DNA from: Branchiostoma floridae
Lineage: Eukaryota > Chordata > Leptocardii > Amphioxiformes > Branchiostomatidae
Direction: 5' to 3'
Assembly: GCF_000003815.2 (NCBI RefSeq)
Contig: NC_049985.1
Span: forward strand, 23,891,497 to 23,951,293
DNA: 59,797 nucleotides
Notes under the pieces: generated by a model
Database searches by the model: none
Seen by the model: only the letters and a program-made list of their open reading frames with translations
Told to the model about the DNA's origin: nothing
Translations under genes and position numbers: made by a program
Shown: one piece after another, positions 1 to 12,020 of the stretch
Position numbering within the stretch: position 1 is the first letter of the stretch
How the letters are laid out: each line of letters begins with the position of its first letter

Positions 1-654
1 AAAATATTGTTAGCAAAATTTTTTTGTCAATAAAGTAAATTTATCATTATTTGGGGTTGCCATGGCAACGGAATTATGACAGGCATATTTTTGCCAAAAT
101 TTGCCAATTTTGATTTAAAAAAGGTTTTTTTTGGTAAACAATGCTTGTTTTCTTACAACAATAAATTTCTATGAAATTCAATGCTATTTTCATCATTCAA
201 AATTTATAATTTATGCTAATTTTATGACGTCATTAGTCAAAATCCAAGATGGCCGCCCTTATTAGCTTAATGACGTCATAATGTCGTCATATTATATGGT
301 GATGACACATATGTTTTTTTATGAGGATTTAGTTTTACATGTTTATTATGCTCTGAAAGTTTGGTAGTGATACGATAAATAGTTAGGGAGTTAGACTCAA
401 AAGTTTGTTTCAAAAGCTACACTTTTTTGCTGGGGTCCGTTTGGACCCCCGGCGGACTGATCACGGACTTTCTTTATAGCTTCCACAGTATTGTACCAAT
501 CTGCATAAAAACTTAGGAGAAGGAATAAAAGATGCTGGCTGACAAAGTCACGAAAGGAATTTTTCTTCAGATTAAAAATATTCAAATGGCACTACAAAAT
601 GTACGCCTGGGGTGCAAAGGGACCCCTCTCGGTTGTTTGAGGGTTAAAGCTACA
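1..654. other. AT-rich non-coding DNA at the left edge
   Basis: No gene is supported. The stretch around 1-260 resembles 27650-27900 (both contain a short block ending in AATCCAAGATGGCCG), so it is probably a dispersed repeat. It lies downstream of the left tail exon on the minus strand, so it may be intron of that gene. A CCC/GGG-rich segment at 430-645 ends in GAGGGTTAA and may be an old TTAA-flanked element, but I could not find its other end. Confidence 0.4.
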
Positions 655-1384
655 AATATTCCAAATTCCAGATCAGTTGACTTTTTCATGACATAGGAAA
701 CCTCAATCTTCTTTAATAAATAATGACATTAAAATTTGTAAGTGATGTACACCATAAGTGTAAATGGAGTCCTGTAGACACATACCATACACCTCCTCTT
801 ACCAAATTTTAGGTAATTTAGCTTTTATAAGTCACAGGAGCGTATACATTTTTAATGTAAAATGATAAAAAGCTAAAAATTTGCACTTTTTCCGCAATAT
901 TTCAGAAAATAACGTACTGTTAACACCTTCCATAGATATATCAAATTTCTTATCATTAGGTTTTGATCAAGAGCAATTTGTAGCAAAATTCTACATGCTA
1001 GTCAAAAATGCCCCCCCCCCCATAACTTATGAAAGTGTTGATGACGTCCTGGGGAAATATGTTCAATGCACGTCTGTACCCAATTTTAGATCATTAGGTT
1101 TTAATACCGGGGCCCAGTTGCCCCAAAATATAATTTTGGATGGGGTTATTTAATATCTTTACCCCCATGCCAAATTTCAGCTCATTTGCCCAATATAAAA
1201 ATAAAATTAATCCATTTGAAGATTTTGGCAGGAGATGGGGAAGAGAGGGAGGTCTAAAAGAAGAGGAAATAGAAGAAACTCGACAAAAACAGTATATTTC
1301 AATCCATGTACGGATTGAAATAGAAAAAAACCACAAACACCGCCAGAAACAATAAAATTCTGAAGTATCAACATATAATCTTAC

Positions 1385-2747
1385 CTCCAGCTGCTTGTCG
1401 AGGACCATTCGGAACGTACATCGGATTTGGGATCAGTTTTTCCGAACGAAGTGCACGTTGTTCGTGAGTGCCGCGCATATTCCAGTCATTCTTTTGATAC
1501 TCGGAAGTGTCAGCATCATTTTCGGAACTGCCAGTGTCCTTCTTGCAAGTGCCAGAGTCGTTTCTGGAAGAACCAGCATCATTCCTGGAAGTGTCAGCGT
1601 CATTTCCGGAACTGGCAGCATCACTCCCGGAAGGGCCAGCGTCATTTCTGGACCTGGCAGCATCATTCCCGTACTTCGAAGTGCCAGCATCATTCAGTGT
1701 GGTCTTGACATCTTCGCTGTTCTTCAGGGAAACATTTCTTTGAAGTTGTTCCTGGCCCGAGTACATCACATTCTCACACATGTATGCAACAGCATATGCT
1801 TCAATATTCCCTTCAGTGTCGATAGTATTATTCCCAGCTGCGGATCCTCTTTCTTCTTCATCTTCTTCCTGATGTTTAACAGCGTATTGTTCAATATTGT
1901 CTTCAGTGGTGATTGTCTTTGCATTCCTGTTCCCAGCTGAGAATCCTCTTTTCTTTAGCATACCATTGTCATCATCTTCATCTTTTTCCTGATATCTAAC
2001 AGCATATGGTTCAATATCCTCTTCACTGGTGTTAGTCTTTGCAGCACTGTTCCCAGCTGAGGCTCCTCTTTCCTGTGACATGCCGTTGTCATCATCGTTA
2101 TCTTCTTCCTGATGTCTAACAGCATATGGCTCCATGCTAGCTGGTCGCTGGTCAGAAGAAGTGCTTTGGTCCATTGTTCGTCCGTACAGCAAAGTGGAGG
2201 CATTTTGGATCGACATGGCGTCCGGAATCATGTCGTACATGTGCTCGTACTCGAAATTTTTCAGGTTGTCCATGCGCTCGTATGCCTCGTTTGTATGGAT
2301 CGCACCGGGGGGATGTGGACACTCACGCATGGTACTGCCATCCCGGGGAAGGACTGGAGACTCCGCACTGTTCTTGGATGTGTCACTCTCTGCCGAGTCA
2401 ACTGGGATGTCTTCTGTGCTGTTTGAACCCGCGTTGGTATTCTGAAAGGGCGCCTTTGCCTTGGTATCTTCTGATGGTGTCTTCATTGCCGTGTATGTAC
2501 CAGTGTTTGGCTGAATGGTGTCCTTTGCATGGGCAAAATCCTCTGCCTGTACGCTCCTGATTGCAAGTTCGTCTTCTATAGACATGTTCTGTTCGTCATT
2601 GCTGATATCATCATTTTCATCATCATCACCTCTTTTCGTAGGTACAACAGCGTATGGGCTGATGCAGGCGTCACCGTTGGTTGTTTCGAAGGCAGGATCC
2701 TCAGTGTCTGTATCCAGATGTGTTGTATCTTGGCGCGTTGAATCCAT
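1385..2747 (-). CDS. First coding exon, left paralogue of the tyrosine-tail (NHL-type) membrane protein; partial gene
   Basis: An ATG at 2747 opens 454 codons plus one base, ending at a good donor (GGAG|GTAAGATT, exon end 1385, phase 1). The product is acidic, disordered-looking and has no hydrophobic segment. It contains PYAV at residue 32, four spaced tyrosine motifs (MEPYAV 208, IEPYAV 248, IEQYAV 288, IEAYAV 318; about 40-residue period with DDD-rich linkers), a short Asn-Asp-Ala/Ser-rich repeat (about 355-415) and NPMYVPNG at 441-448, an NPxY-type motif. The right paralogue joins the same kind of exon, also phase 1, to a transmembrane exon and an NHL propeller, so this is probably the cytoplasmic tail of a similar protein. 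The later exons would lie left of position 1. The ORF reads on through the donor to a stop at 1368, which I take as intron. Function unknown. Confidence 0.65.
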
Positions 2748-4023
2748 GTTTTATCACGTCGGTTGCTAGGGTATTCTTTCCCGTTGCTAAGCGAGTTTGA
2801 CAGAGTATCGGGTTACAAGAGGCCTACTATTTGCTAACCGTACAATATTTGAAAATAAACAAAATGTTACGACAAGGAAAATGTATTCAAAATAAGATTA
2901 AATTCGCAATTTTAGATAGTTTGAATCTTCCCGTTTGAATTGAGATAGCTGTTTTATTTCGATTTTGCTTCCAAAGAGGATTATTTCTGTTTCAAGGAAG
3001 GCCTTCAATTTTTTGACCATATTCTTGATAAGATGGGCCGCAAGTGCCATGGAAAATTCTCGATTTTTGTATTTTTCGTCATCTGAGAGCCAAATAAAAC
3101 TTTTTGTTTTTGGGATTTTTTAATTTTTAATTTTAAGCAAAGTTACAGTCAAAAATATGCATAAAAATTGCATTTTTCGCACTTAATTGTCAATAATTCA
3201 AAATCGAAGGCATTTTTTAAAAATCCCAAAAACAAATATCTCGGGAAAACCGTTGCGGTCATTTTGAGCCGTCAATGAGTTAAGTTGGACTCTTCTTGGT
3301 GGAGATCTTAAACGATGTTTGCACGAATGTCATGCCGCACGAATAGCGGGAGGGTGTAATTGATACCGGTGTAAACAACACTTATGATATTCAAGGTCAC
3401 CAACAAAAACGCCGGTAGCTTCGTTACATATTACAGATCTGCCACAAAGCGAAAGCATAGATGTACTGTCCAGAAAATTGTTTATATTGGTTAAAAACTA
3501 TATTTTTTGCCTGATTCAAGTTAGTTGGGCTGAAAAAGCCATAAAGCACGCTTTTACCTGCAATGACCGCAGATGACCTAAATAGAACACGGGTTCGGTT
3601 CGAATTACGTCAGATGGAACATCGTGGAATAAGGTTCGAATTCGGCCAGACATGGGAGGTTTTGAGCCCGTATTTGACCACCGTGTATTGTGTATTCTGT
3701 CGCTTATATGTATGTGATTCGTATGTTGAATGCTGTGTCAGCTAAATGAGATTCGTATGTTGGGTGCTGCGTCAGTTGGATATAATTCTGCTGTTTAGTT
3801 AGTTAAATGTAAATCTATTCTACTTGACACTGTCAGCTGCAAATACTGCGTAGGTTAAAGGCTATTGGATTCTATGACAGCTAGATGTAATTCTGCTATT
3901 GGGTTCTGTGTCAGCTAGATGTAGTTCTGCTATTTGATGCTGTGTCAGCTAAATGTAATTCTGCTATTGGGTGCTGTGTCCGCTAGATGTGACTCCGCTA
4001 TTTGACGCTTTGTCAGCTAGATA

Positions 4024-4180
4024 CCTACCTACCTACCTACCTAGTCCCTTGACCTCCAGGTCGTTGGGGGGACAAGGTAGACATGAAGATCGAGAATTGC
4101 CTCCAGGTTCTTCTATCCCTAGCCAGGGTTATCCTCTCCTGTAGGCTGAGGCCCGTCCAGTCAGCGATGTTATCCTGCCA
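4024..4180 (-). mobile_element. LINE 3'-end fragment with a TAGG tail
   Basis: On the minus strand this ~157-bp piece reads as the end of a non-LTR reverse transcriptase ORF (a W..NI.DWTGL-like stretch, then RR.WR, then PQRP) and finishes in a TAGG tandem tail, seen as CCTA repeats at 4024-4043. It is flanked on both sides by CAGCTAGATA, a plausible target-site duplication. The right copy of the segmental duplication lacks it, so it inserted after the duplication or was lost from the other copy. Confidence 0.65.
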
Positions 4181-6311
4181 GCTAGATACGATTCTTCTAT
4201 TTAAAACTGAGTAAACTAGATGTGATTCTGCTATTTGACACTTTTGACCAATTTTGCTATTGAACTTTGGGTCAGCTAAATGTGAATGTCCGCTATGTAT
4301 GTTTATTTACAATGACCGCAATTTCACGTACTTGTATAGCCGTAGTGAGGGCGCCTGCATAGACACAGACATAAAATATCTTTATCCAGGTCAGCATAAT
4401 TTAATACTTGACATTCCTAATTTCCCAGATCTCTATTTGTGGTTACTTTGAGCTACCTTCCAGCTACAACAACGCCCATAATCATCTATCCCATATCAGT
4501 AGGAGGACAGCCCCAAGAAAACGGGCTCCATAGTTAGAGAAAGCTGTAAGAACGCAAGAAAGGGTCGCAATATATGAATGCTATTCCATCTACTTGGGGA
4601 TTACTGCCTCATAAAAAGCTTAGGTGTTACCTACTTGTTTATAGTCAGCGCAGTCGTCAAGACAACCGACTAATAAGAACTGCATGATTTATTCAAATTA
4701 CAAGAACCCCGAGAAATTACGTACAAATTAGGCGTGGCAGATCCATACATTGCATTAGAAGATGTTTTCAATGCACATTTTTACTGAGGCACATTTTATG
4801 GCTCATTTAGCACTACAACGGTTCTTGTATGTACACTTTTGTTTTGATACACTCCAACGGGTTTTATGCCCTTTAAATGGTTTCTACATGAATTTATAAT
4901 CATGGCGACTGATTAAGCTTAGTTGGGCTTGTTGCTGACGTGTACTCGTACTTATTAGACATGTTTTCCCAAAATGTTTTTGTCAGAACAATATACCATG
5001 CTATTGCGCTTTTTTACAGTATCGAAATCACCACACTTCTTGCAAATGATGTTATTGAGGGGCAATAGCAATTATATGTACATGTAAGAAACAGAAACAA
5101 AAAAATCTACCGATTTTGAGACTGTTGTCGTCGAAAGGACACACCCAGTCACCCAGTCTCGCCCAACGAACATTTGTAATCCTCGTTTCTTTCAAGCATC
5201 TGTTTTGTGTATCTTCTTTCTGGCACTTTTTCCACATTTCTATATTGTAAAAAAGGAATATAATTTAGAGTTTTGTGCTAGGATATAAGGATAACAATCC
5301 GTACTCACAGTGCTACTTCTACTGCGGCGCCTCACTTTCAGAGCCTTCCGGTAGGATTCAACGTGCCCAAACAAGACGTTACCGCTGTCTGAAGATGTGA
5401 ATCAAGACGTTATCGCTTTCTGAGGATGTGACTGAAGACGTTTTCAATGCCTAAAGATGTGACTCCGTGCGGTACCACTCTAGAAGATGTAGGTTTCTAG
5501 TGGCAACCTGCTGAGCATTTTACCGCGACTGCGATCGTTTTTCTTCAGACTGAATTAAATATGCGTATATATTATATATACACATGTAATATTAAACGTC
5601 ATGTTAATGATGGTTTCTGATTGGTTAATTTCAATTTGGCATGGCACAAACCATCTGTCAGGCGGGGCAGAAAACAATCAAATTTCCTCTCGTAATCTCA
5701 ATTTTTGGATAAAATTTCAAATTTCAGATCGTAAGTCAAAATGACGTAATCCTATAATTTGGATTGTGATATAAAATTTCCCCTATATCATTGCATTGAT
5801 AAATAGTTCGTCTTTTACTTGTATTTTCACAACGATATACTCTGAATACTGCCGTCTTTCCCCTATCTTATTATTACACTGATACACACTGAATACCAGA
5901 ATGTCTTCCACCTGTATTAGCGCATATGTCTCGACTTGGGGGGGGGGGGTAAAATTAAAAATACATCATGAAAATAATCATGCTGCAAGTAATCGTTACT
6001 AATAAATAATATGAACTGCAGATTATCTGTTAGCAAATACGAATGGAAGTACAGAAAATGGGATGCAAACAAAAGTAGCGCTTAAATTCCACATGATTAT
6101 CCAAGGAATTAACAAGGACTTTTTGTGGCCTTTTTGTGACACAGCTTTTTATGTAAAAATGAAATTATGTAAGGTTGGGCCCCAAAATACGTGTTGTAGA
6201 TGTACAACGTCTTTTCATACGTTTTGAGTGTTGTATGCGTTCGTGTGAATGCGTGTTTGCGGACAACACCGCTGTGAATATATCCTAATTATATTTGCTA
6301 TGGCATGCATC

Positions 6312-7172
6312 CAAAGGGGTTAGGAAAAAGGCTAACTTCCAAAGTGGGCCGCCAAAGGGGTTGGAAAAAAGGCAAACTTCTAAAGTGGGCCGCCAAAGGG
6401 GTTGGAAAAAAGGCTAACTTCTAAAGTGGGCCGCCAAAGGCGTTGGAAAAAAGGCTAACTTCCAAAGTGGGCGGCCAAAGGGTTTGGAAAAAAGGCTAAC
6501 TTCCAAAGTGGACCGCCAAAGGCGTTGGAAAAAAGGCTAACTTCCAAAGTGGGCGGCCAAAGGGTTTGGAAAAAAGGCTAACTTCCAAATTGGGCCGCCA
6601 CAGGGTTTGGAAAAAAGGCTAACTTCCAAAGTGGGCCGCCAAAGGGGTTGGAAAAAAGGCTAACTTCAAAAGTGGGCGGCCACAGGGTTTGGAAAAAAGG
6701 CTAACTTCCAAAGTGGGCCGCCACAGGGTTTGGAAAAAAGGCTAACTTCCAAAGTGGGCCACCAAAGGGGTTGGAAAAAAAGGCTAACTTCCAAAGTGGG
6801 CCGCCAAAGGGGTTGGAAAAAAGGCAAACTTCTAAAGTGGGCCGCCAAAGGGGTTGGAAAAAAGGCTAACTTCTAAAGTGGGCCGCCAAAGGCGTTGGAA
6901 AAAAGGCTAACTTCCAAAGTGGGCGGCCAAAGGGTTTGGAAAAAAGGCTAACTTCCAAAGTGGACCGCCAAAGGCGTTGGAAAAAAGGCTAACTTCCAAA
7001 GTGGGCGGCCAAAGGGTTTGGAAAAAAGGCTAACTTCCAAAGTGGGCCGCCACAGGGTTTGGAGAAAAGGCTAACTTCCAAAGTGGGCCGCCACAGGGTT
7101 TGGAAAAAAGGCTAACTTCCAAAGTGGGCCGCCAAAGGGGTTGGAAAAAAGGCTAACTTCCAAAGTGGGCCA
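6312..7172. repeat. 41-bp satellite array, about 21 copies
   Basis: Tandem units of 41 bp share the core GGTTGGAAAAAAGGCTAACT and a GTGGGCCGCCA segment. Variants (ggcaaac, cttctaaag, ggcg, cacagg) occur in the same order twice: the ggcaaac variant at 6371 recurs at 6823, 452 bp away (11 units plus one A). The array is therefore higher-order, with an 11-unit block. It sits between the left tail exon and COMT gene A. Open frames across it are a by-product of the repeat. Confidence 0.9.
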
Positions 7173-7441
7173 CCTATTACAGCTTTATACAGCACTGCAT
7201 CAGTAGTTTTAATAGGCCGTGATGCTTGGGTGGTAGATATAGCACTTGTTGATAATTAATTGGTTGCATTGAAATAAATCAGACCATATTGTATTGTACA
7301 AGTGGTTTATCGAGCATTTTAATTCCACTGGTGGACCAGATTACAATTTAACCTTGATTTCGTAAATATATAGTTATCAAGAGATGCATGTATGTGAACT
7401 GATGAAATCACCTTAAATTTGGTGTTTTAAAACGTAAGCTG

Positions 7442-7772
7442 GGTTTACACACGCGTTTTCGAGTCATCTATATAGGAGTAAACTACTCCGTGGCACGACT
7501 CAGGAACGAACTGTTTACACACGGGGCCGCGAAGTGACTTGAAACGCCTACTGCGCCCGAGGTGTGACGACCGCATGATCAACTTGCACAACAAGGTATC
7601 CAAAACTTTTAACATATATCAAAACGTTACAAATGGCATAACGGGTGGGAAACAAATTTTCAAATTTGCGCCAGCTGTCAGGAAGAAGGGTACTTGAGTT
7701 TACACAGACTCTGCTGTGTCTGACTGGGGCGGAGTTTGCTCCAAGTCGACTCCAAAAACGCGTGTGTAAACC
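7442..7772. mobile_element. MITE-like element with ~24-bp inverted ends
   Basis: The left end GGTTTACACACGCGTTTTCG is matched in inverted form by the right end (CGCGTGTGTAAACC). The interior is non-coding, with another partial copy of the end motif near 7510. It lies just downstream of COMT gene A on the minus strand. The rest of 7173-7861 shows nothing I can name. Confidence 0.6.
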
Positions 7773-7861
7773 AAGCAGTGGCTTAGTGTTTCCACCAAAG
7801 GATTGCACATGAATCGAAGTTACGTTGTGCAAAATGTTAATCGATCAACAGTTGATATTCT

Positions 7862-10725
7862 TTAGCCTCGGTACACAGACTTCTCCAGCCCGTCGATGTC
7901 GTCACTGTACTCGAAATTGCTCTCGTGGAATGTTGAGTCGTATTTGCCACACGTTCGCACGTAGTCCGCGTACTCTGGGGCGCCTGGGTTGATGATGTTG
8001 TCAGCTACAACTACAGTACCTGGGCACAGGAGAAATGAATAATTAAGTTTGAATAAGTCCAGTTGTAGATACAAAACGTTTTTTAAACTCTACAGTGCAG
8101 ACACCACAGTTGAGTTGCCAAGCAAAGGGTATTTTTTTTACTATATGAATTCATGGTTAAGGAAGAGAGGGGCATGTAAATTTTAGATATGGATAAACAT
8201 TCAGATATCTATTTTGTCCAACATAATGCATTTTGCATGCACATAGTTTTGCAAGATTATGCAATAAACATTGTCATTGCCATGCATTGTCAATACGCAA
8301 TTTAAAGGATAGGACAGAATGTAATAGTGCTATGTACTTCTACATTTGTAAACGTTACGTTACGACATGTCTACCTTTGCGTAGAAGGTTGTTTGTTTCC
8401 AATAATTTGATATCTCTGACGTAGACGTCCTTCCAGTGGTCTATAAACACCATATCGAACGTGTCTACGTCATACTTCTTCTTCAGCTGGGGGATGACGT
8501 CAGCGCTATCAGATGTGATCTGGATAATCTTTGACAAAACGAGCAAAGTAAATTTCAAGTTCAACGTTACTTGTGAAATATTAGAAGCTGCGGGTATAAA
8601 GCTATTGTTATGCAGCGGTCTAATTTGGTAAGGGGGAGGGGGGGGGGGGGTATGGGCTTTTTTCTTAACTATCGGGTGCGATCAATACGTGGCCCCGTGG
8701 GACACTGTGGTTACCAGACTATATTGGGGCTCGGTCAGGCACCTGGATTTGTTAATGAATGTGTATTGCACATTTTTGCCCAACTTGCCTAAGTACAAGT
8801 CGCATGGTAAAAATCATATATATGTAACAATTGAAACAATCATACACATAATTTTATGCAGATCTAATCTATTCCAGGACATTCGACTTCCTCTCGGTTC
8901 TTGGTAATTGCATAAATGCAGTTAGCTGTATGGTTAGGAATAGAAATATATGGTAGAGGAATATAAATTTCTCTTTTTTGCAGGTAAAATCAATGCGACG
9001 ATGAAAGGACGCATTTGCATGAAAACAGGGAGAGATATTCAGGAAAAAAGGGAGAGATACTAAACAGATCAACATCATGGCCTAAATATGATGTACTAAC
9101 CCTATTTTGTAACCCCGCAAATGCGATCATCTCATTAGCGATGGCGGCGTTCTCTGGATTGAACTCCACCGTGAGGAACTTGGCTGTTTCCGGCAGCAGC
9201 CTGACGACCCTGATGGCGGAGTACCCCATGTACGTGCCCAGCTCCAGCATGGTTTGTGGTGCTGTCTCCTTCACAAACCGGTCCAGGATCAACCCTATAT
9301 GTCACAGCATAGGGGGAAAATGACAAGTTTAGAATACAGAATACATACCGCAAGGAGGCTGGGGGAGGGGGCAGATAATCTACACAAGGCGGACCTAGTT
9401 ATCGTGTTCTCTCGCGAGATCGAGACTAGGTCAATCTCCGTGAACAAGATGGTCAGCCGTCGAAAATTTGGAGGTATGTTCCTTATCTTTAAAAACAGTC
9501 ATTGATTCAAGAAAACTTGGAGTAACTGTATTCATACGTGAATGACAAACCTATTCAACAAGAATGCAGATTTTTTTCCGACAGCTTTCACCTAATCGTT
9601 ATAAATTTGGATAGTAAAGAGTGAAAACAAAAGGGTAAACCTTCCCTGCAGCACAACGGATTTATTTCAAAGGAAGGGATTATCGTGATGAAATTACGTA
9701 TACAAAAATGTACCTTCGATGATTGAACATGTTTGAAAAAAATCGGCCCCTGTTGCGGTCCAAAAAAAGTGGGCGCCTACTAGTAAACATCATACAGTGC
9801 TTACTCACTGCCTTAGTCTAACACAGACTCCGCTGTCCGTCCCCCCTTTATCTACCATGGAGTGACTCTCCTTGCTGGTCAATTATAACCTTCGTCTTTC
9901 TGGGTTGATGTGTTATTTGCAAACAGTAGACCGCAAGAATGCCTCAGTTGATTATGTTTATATTCGGTACATTCGGTTAGTTCCTAATGATTCTAGATTT
10001 TTGGCCCTCTTGCGACTTGTATTCTATTTCGGGTTTTGTAGTTTTATTTTATCTGAAAATGGTAGTGATAGATAGATCTTTCGCTGACAAATAAGTCAAA
10101 GGTTTGGGTCTCCTAGCATGGAAGTGCAGGGGAAATTCTGGTATAAAAAGGTCGAAGAAGAATGATTTTTAAACAGTTTCTATGCCAAATTCTACTATTC
10201 GGTTCAAGCCCCATTGGAAGGCCTGGTTGAGGCTAGTAATAACAAGTATGTCACAAGTATACCATATGCAGAAGGACGGTACTTTTGACACTTTTGACCT
10301 CATTATTTCTCTGTTCTTGGGGCAGGGAGTAAGTGATGTATGTTTGGGACCCCCAGTAGCTTGTTTTGGAACTGCAGGGGCCGGTTTAGTGTCACACATT
10401 GGAAGAAAATATATATATAACTCAAGAAAGGGTTGACGGATCGTCAGGATTTTTGTTATGTAGATAGCTTAGGTGACACTTAGTTAAGTATTAATCATGC
10501 AAATTTTATTCTAATCTGCATAATCAATAAGGAAATTGTCTTAACCCGCTCTGTTCCATTATACTATTGCAACTGTTCTGCACAACATGTACCTTTGACA
10601 TCTCCAACATTCATGGCCCATTCCGTCTCCCAGCCGAACTTGTCCACGGCGGCCAGCACGCTGTCCGGGTCGCCTCGGGACGCGTTCTGCTGAACGTACC
10701 GTAGGACCCGCTGTTCTTTACTCAT
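7862..10725 (-). CDS. COMT: Catechol O-methyltransferase-like protein, gene A (4 coding exons, 212 aa)
   Basis: Predicted to transfer a methyl group from S-adenosylmethionine to catechol-type substrates, Mg-dependent, in the cytosol. Coding exons on the minus strand: 10725-10593, 9294-9101, 8528-8375, 8019-7862; phases 1, 0, 1 join cleanly and total 639 bp. The ATG lies two bases inside an exon whose acceptor is CTTACAG, so the 5'UTR is spliced. Visible COMT features: an N-terminal [12 protein letters not shown] stretch, WAMNVGD (Trp36, Met38), [14 protein letters not shown] loop, VEFNPE, FIDHWKD (metal Asp139, gatekeeper Trp141, general base Lys142), ADN (167-168) and DGLEK near the C-terminus. 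Length matches soluble COMT (~221 aa); no signal anchor is seen. The exon-3 acceptor (TGTCAAAG) is weak. Probably an active enzyme; substrate inferred from family. Confidence 0.88.
10160..10560 (+). repeat. Interspersed repeat family, copy 1
   Basis: Contains the phrase GGGTTGACGGATCGTCAGGA followed by an AT-rich end with 'tttgcataat'-like text. The same phrases occur near 20150-20885, 26060-26560 and, inverted, 43140-43562. The longer copies start with a CCTT.GCCA.AA.GTTAT motif and a GT-rich run. No coding capacity is seen; the class is unknown. Confidence 0.55.
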
Positions 10726-10817
10726 CGCTGTAAGGCAAAAAAAGACTTCTTATAGAATTGACAGCTTGCCCGAAGTTTGGGAAGGTTATCCGTGAAGTCA
10801 AACCTTCACTTCACAAC

Positions 10818-11026
10818 TACTGTCAATGCAGAAATGTTCGCGGTGGATTAATGTTCGCGGTTTTCGCGGTGACCACTTCACCGCGAACTTAAACCACCGC
10901 GAACATGTTTTATTGTGGTATTAAACTGCAGTATATGGTGTTACCGCGAACTTAAGTCCACCGCGAAAAGTCCTTTTCCCGCTACCGCGAAATTAAATCC
11001 AAGCGAGCTTAAATGCATTTACAGTA
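10818..11026 (-). mobile_element. 209-bp TA-flanked MITE, CGCGGT family, copy 1
   Basis: Ends are TACTGTcAATGCA and TGCATTTACAGTA: inverted repeats CTGTAAATGC with TA on both sides, as expected for Tc1/mariner-type elements. The interior is packed with short inverted TTCGCGGT/ACCGCGAA words. A second, inverted copy is at 33609-33820. Confidence 0.8.
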
Positions 11027-11205
11027 CTTTGGTCCCAATATTCTATAGTCTGGATGCCAGACGTCCGAACTAAATTGATATCGGGTCTAACTCTGCGGGG
11101 GTCTATTGTATAAGGGGGCATGTGGGCATTAGCACTGTGGCCACACTGCATATACCGGGGTATTTTGGACACGACCAGCCGTGGGTTCACTTTAACTCGG
11201 AGTTT

Positions 11206-11268
11206 GTCCTGTTCATAATGTAAACACTGGTTTAAATTAAGTCAAAGTGTTTACATTATGTACAGGAC
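11206..11268. repeat. Palindrome (about 22-bp arms)
   Basis: GTCCTGTTCATAATGTAAAC at the left pairs with GTTTACATTATGTACAGGAC at the right across a ~19-bp loop. Probably a small fold-back MITE remnant. Confidence 0.6.
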
Positions 11269-11785
11269 CGTATACCGGAAGCATTAATAAGGTCTGGTGT
11301 GAGTCACGTAAAAGTGTATTTGTAAAGTGTTGTTCACAGAAACTGTATGATGAAAGTTCAAGCCTGATGTGAGTCAAGCCGAAGTATCTTTATACAAGTT
11401 TGCGTTCAGAGACTGTATTTCAGAAGCTTAAAACAGGTTAAGAGGGACGTATATCAAGACGATGTGTACAGATAAGTTTATGTTGTGTGAGAAAGGCATG
11501 CAACGGAAGCACATAGTTCATGACTGGTTCATAGAGATGTAGATCATGACAAGTTGTTTTCTTTTTTACCATGTATACACAGTCATATATGCTGGACAGT
11601 AGACAGAGAGAGAACTTTAAGTCAAGCGAGACAAGGCGTAAATGAGTGTTCGTAGAATCTGTTTGTACCTTATAACTATGTTGTAAGCTGTCTTCTAGGA
11701 AACATATTTTAATATTTGTGAATAGCTGACCATTTTTATGCTCTCCCAAGACGGAGGAATAAAGTATAAGAAGAAGAAGAAGAGA

Positions 11786-12020
11786 ATGAATGAATGAATG
11801 ACCTTTATTGTACATTAATGCTCAAACAAGCTAAGTACAGGTCGTAGCGCTATTGATAAGGTACAATGAACCCGGGACCAGGTAACAAATAAGTGCTGTA
11901 AGCTCATCACGAGCACACCGCCACCCCTCCCCCTGTATCCGGGATAAATTTGTGGCTTCGTGGTCCGACGGGGCTACATCCCCTACGGGCAGTCGGGAGC
12001 AAATGTGATCACACATTAGA
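11786..12020 (-). repeat. Retroposon 3'-end-like repeat with GAAT/CATT tail
   Basis: On the minus strand the element ends in AATAAAGGT followed by CATT repeats. Phrases here (CAACCCGGGACC-like text, TTTGTGGCTTCG, GGGCTACATCCCCTACGGGC) recur in diverged form at 19140-19345 and, inverted, at 29590-29700. Likely a LINE or SINE 3' family. Confidence 0.5.

Larger units (their letters stand above)
655..5895. repeat. Segmental duplication, left copy
   Basis: This block matches 35995-40655 in the same orientation. Matching parts include the tail exon (1385-2585 versus 36809-38018), the DNA on its 3' side, a minisatellite of ~36-44 bp units built on TCTGCTATTTGACGC (3720-4290 versus 38040-38500) and a long upstream stretch up to the GATACACACTG site near 5885. 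The two copies differ by indels: the left copy carries a LINE fragment at 4024-4180, while the right copy lacks about 1.2 kb (left 2590-3787) and has an extra ~470 bp at 38585-39058. Confidence 0.8.

Noticed and set aside
430-645. Second piggyBac-type element
   Set aside because: One end (GAGGGTTAA) fits, but no inverted partner with TTAA was found.
881-1153. 90-codon plus ORF
   Set aside because: Lies in duplicated non-coding flank; the right copy of this stretch (36230-36540) does not keep the frame.
1395-2769. Several plus-strand ORFs over the left tail exon (and similar ones at 37170-37947)
   Set aside because: Shadow frames antisense to the tail exon; no splice or domain support.
6666-6848. 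60-codon minus ORF with repeated Phe-Phe-Gln-Pro
   Set aside because: Translation of the 41-bp satellite.
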